Assembly (NCBI GenBank): GCA_964385305.1
Contig: CAYLOP010000195.1
Location: forward strand, 1-5,019
DNA from: CAYLOP01 sp964385305
Lineage (GTDB): Bacteria; Chloroflexota; Anaerolineae; Anaerolineales; E44-bin32
DNA: 5,019 nucleotides
Direction: 5' to 3'
Positions within the stretch are counted from its first letter, which is position 1. Each line of letters opens with the position of its first letter. Positions 4,943-5,019 of the stretch are shown one piece after another. The notes under the pieces are model-generated. The model had not been told where the DNA came from and did not search any database. It saw only the letters and a program-made list of their open reading frames with translations. The position numbers and the translations under genes were made by a program.

Positions 4943-5019
4943 TTAGCCCGTCGTCTTAGCCTTATCGCACAGCGCCCGGGTTAGCGAGGCCCGCTCACGG
5001 ATGTCCGTTAGATCGTGAG
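4943..5019 (-). CDS. Possible C-terminal fragment of a minus-strand gene cut by the window edge
   Basis: One minus-strand frame is open from the right edge for 24 codons (first full codon at 5017-5015) and ends with TAA at 4943-4945. The residues are polar and could form a helix (ending ALCDKAKTTG), and the other two minus frames have early stops. If real, this gene lies 85 bases upstream of the helical protein and could share its transcript. No family can be assigned from so few residues. A 27-codon plus-strand frame at 4901-4984 overlaps it and has no ribosome site. Confidence 0.35.
   Translation of the reverse strand, partial: HDLTDIRERASLTRALCDKAKTTG

Overview
The window looks like an ordinary chromosomal stretch from a bacterium with moderately high GC. 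The gene content suggests a Chloroflexota-like or similar environmental lineage: a short-chain (SDR) L-threonine dehydrogenase, an SCP2-type thiolase paired with a DUF35 zinc-ribbon/OB-fold protein, and a small helical protein of unknown function. That placement is inference from gene style, not from a marker gene. I see no phage, transposon, CRISPR, rRNA or tRNA.

Layout. At 1-123 there is a leader with a small inverted repeat. At 124-1140 (+) lies an NAD-dependent SDR-type L-threonine 3-dehydrogenase. A 210-base gap (1141-1350) has a Shine-Dalgarno-like site that leads only into a 30-codon ORF, followed by three small hairpins in a row. At 1351-1932 (+) is a TlpA/ResA-like thioredoxin-fold lipoprotein with a WCSPC active site. 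A 438-base intergenic region (1933-2370) carries a short direct repeat, an AT-rich palindrome, a stem-loop and one clear intrinsic terminator at 2283-2313, only about 60 bases before the next start codon. At 2371-3639 and 3676-4098 (+) is a two-gene operon: SCP2-type thiolase and its DUF35 partner. Facing it, at 4180-4857 (-), is a helical protein built from two copies of a 74-residue unit. A probable C-terminal fragment of another minus-strand gene runs off the right edge.

How the genes fit together. The dehydrogenase oxidises threonine to 2-amino-3-oxobutyrate, which is normally split to glycine and acetyl-CoA. The thiolase/DUF35 pair acts on acyl-CoA, either condensing acetyl-CoA to acetoacetyl-CoA (as in the archaeal thiolase/HMG-CoA synthase/DUF35 assembly) or cleaving a 3-ketoacyl-CoA. 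The usual third member, HMG-CoA synthase, is not in the window. The TlpA-like protein is a membrane-anchored thiol-disulfide oxidoreductase and has no obvious link to the others.

The points most worth checking are the ungapped internal duplication in the minus-strand protein, the leader plus terminator before the thiolase (possible attenuation), the unexplained folded stretch at 1204-1273, and an extra segment inside the thiolase. None of these amounts to a demonstrated new system.
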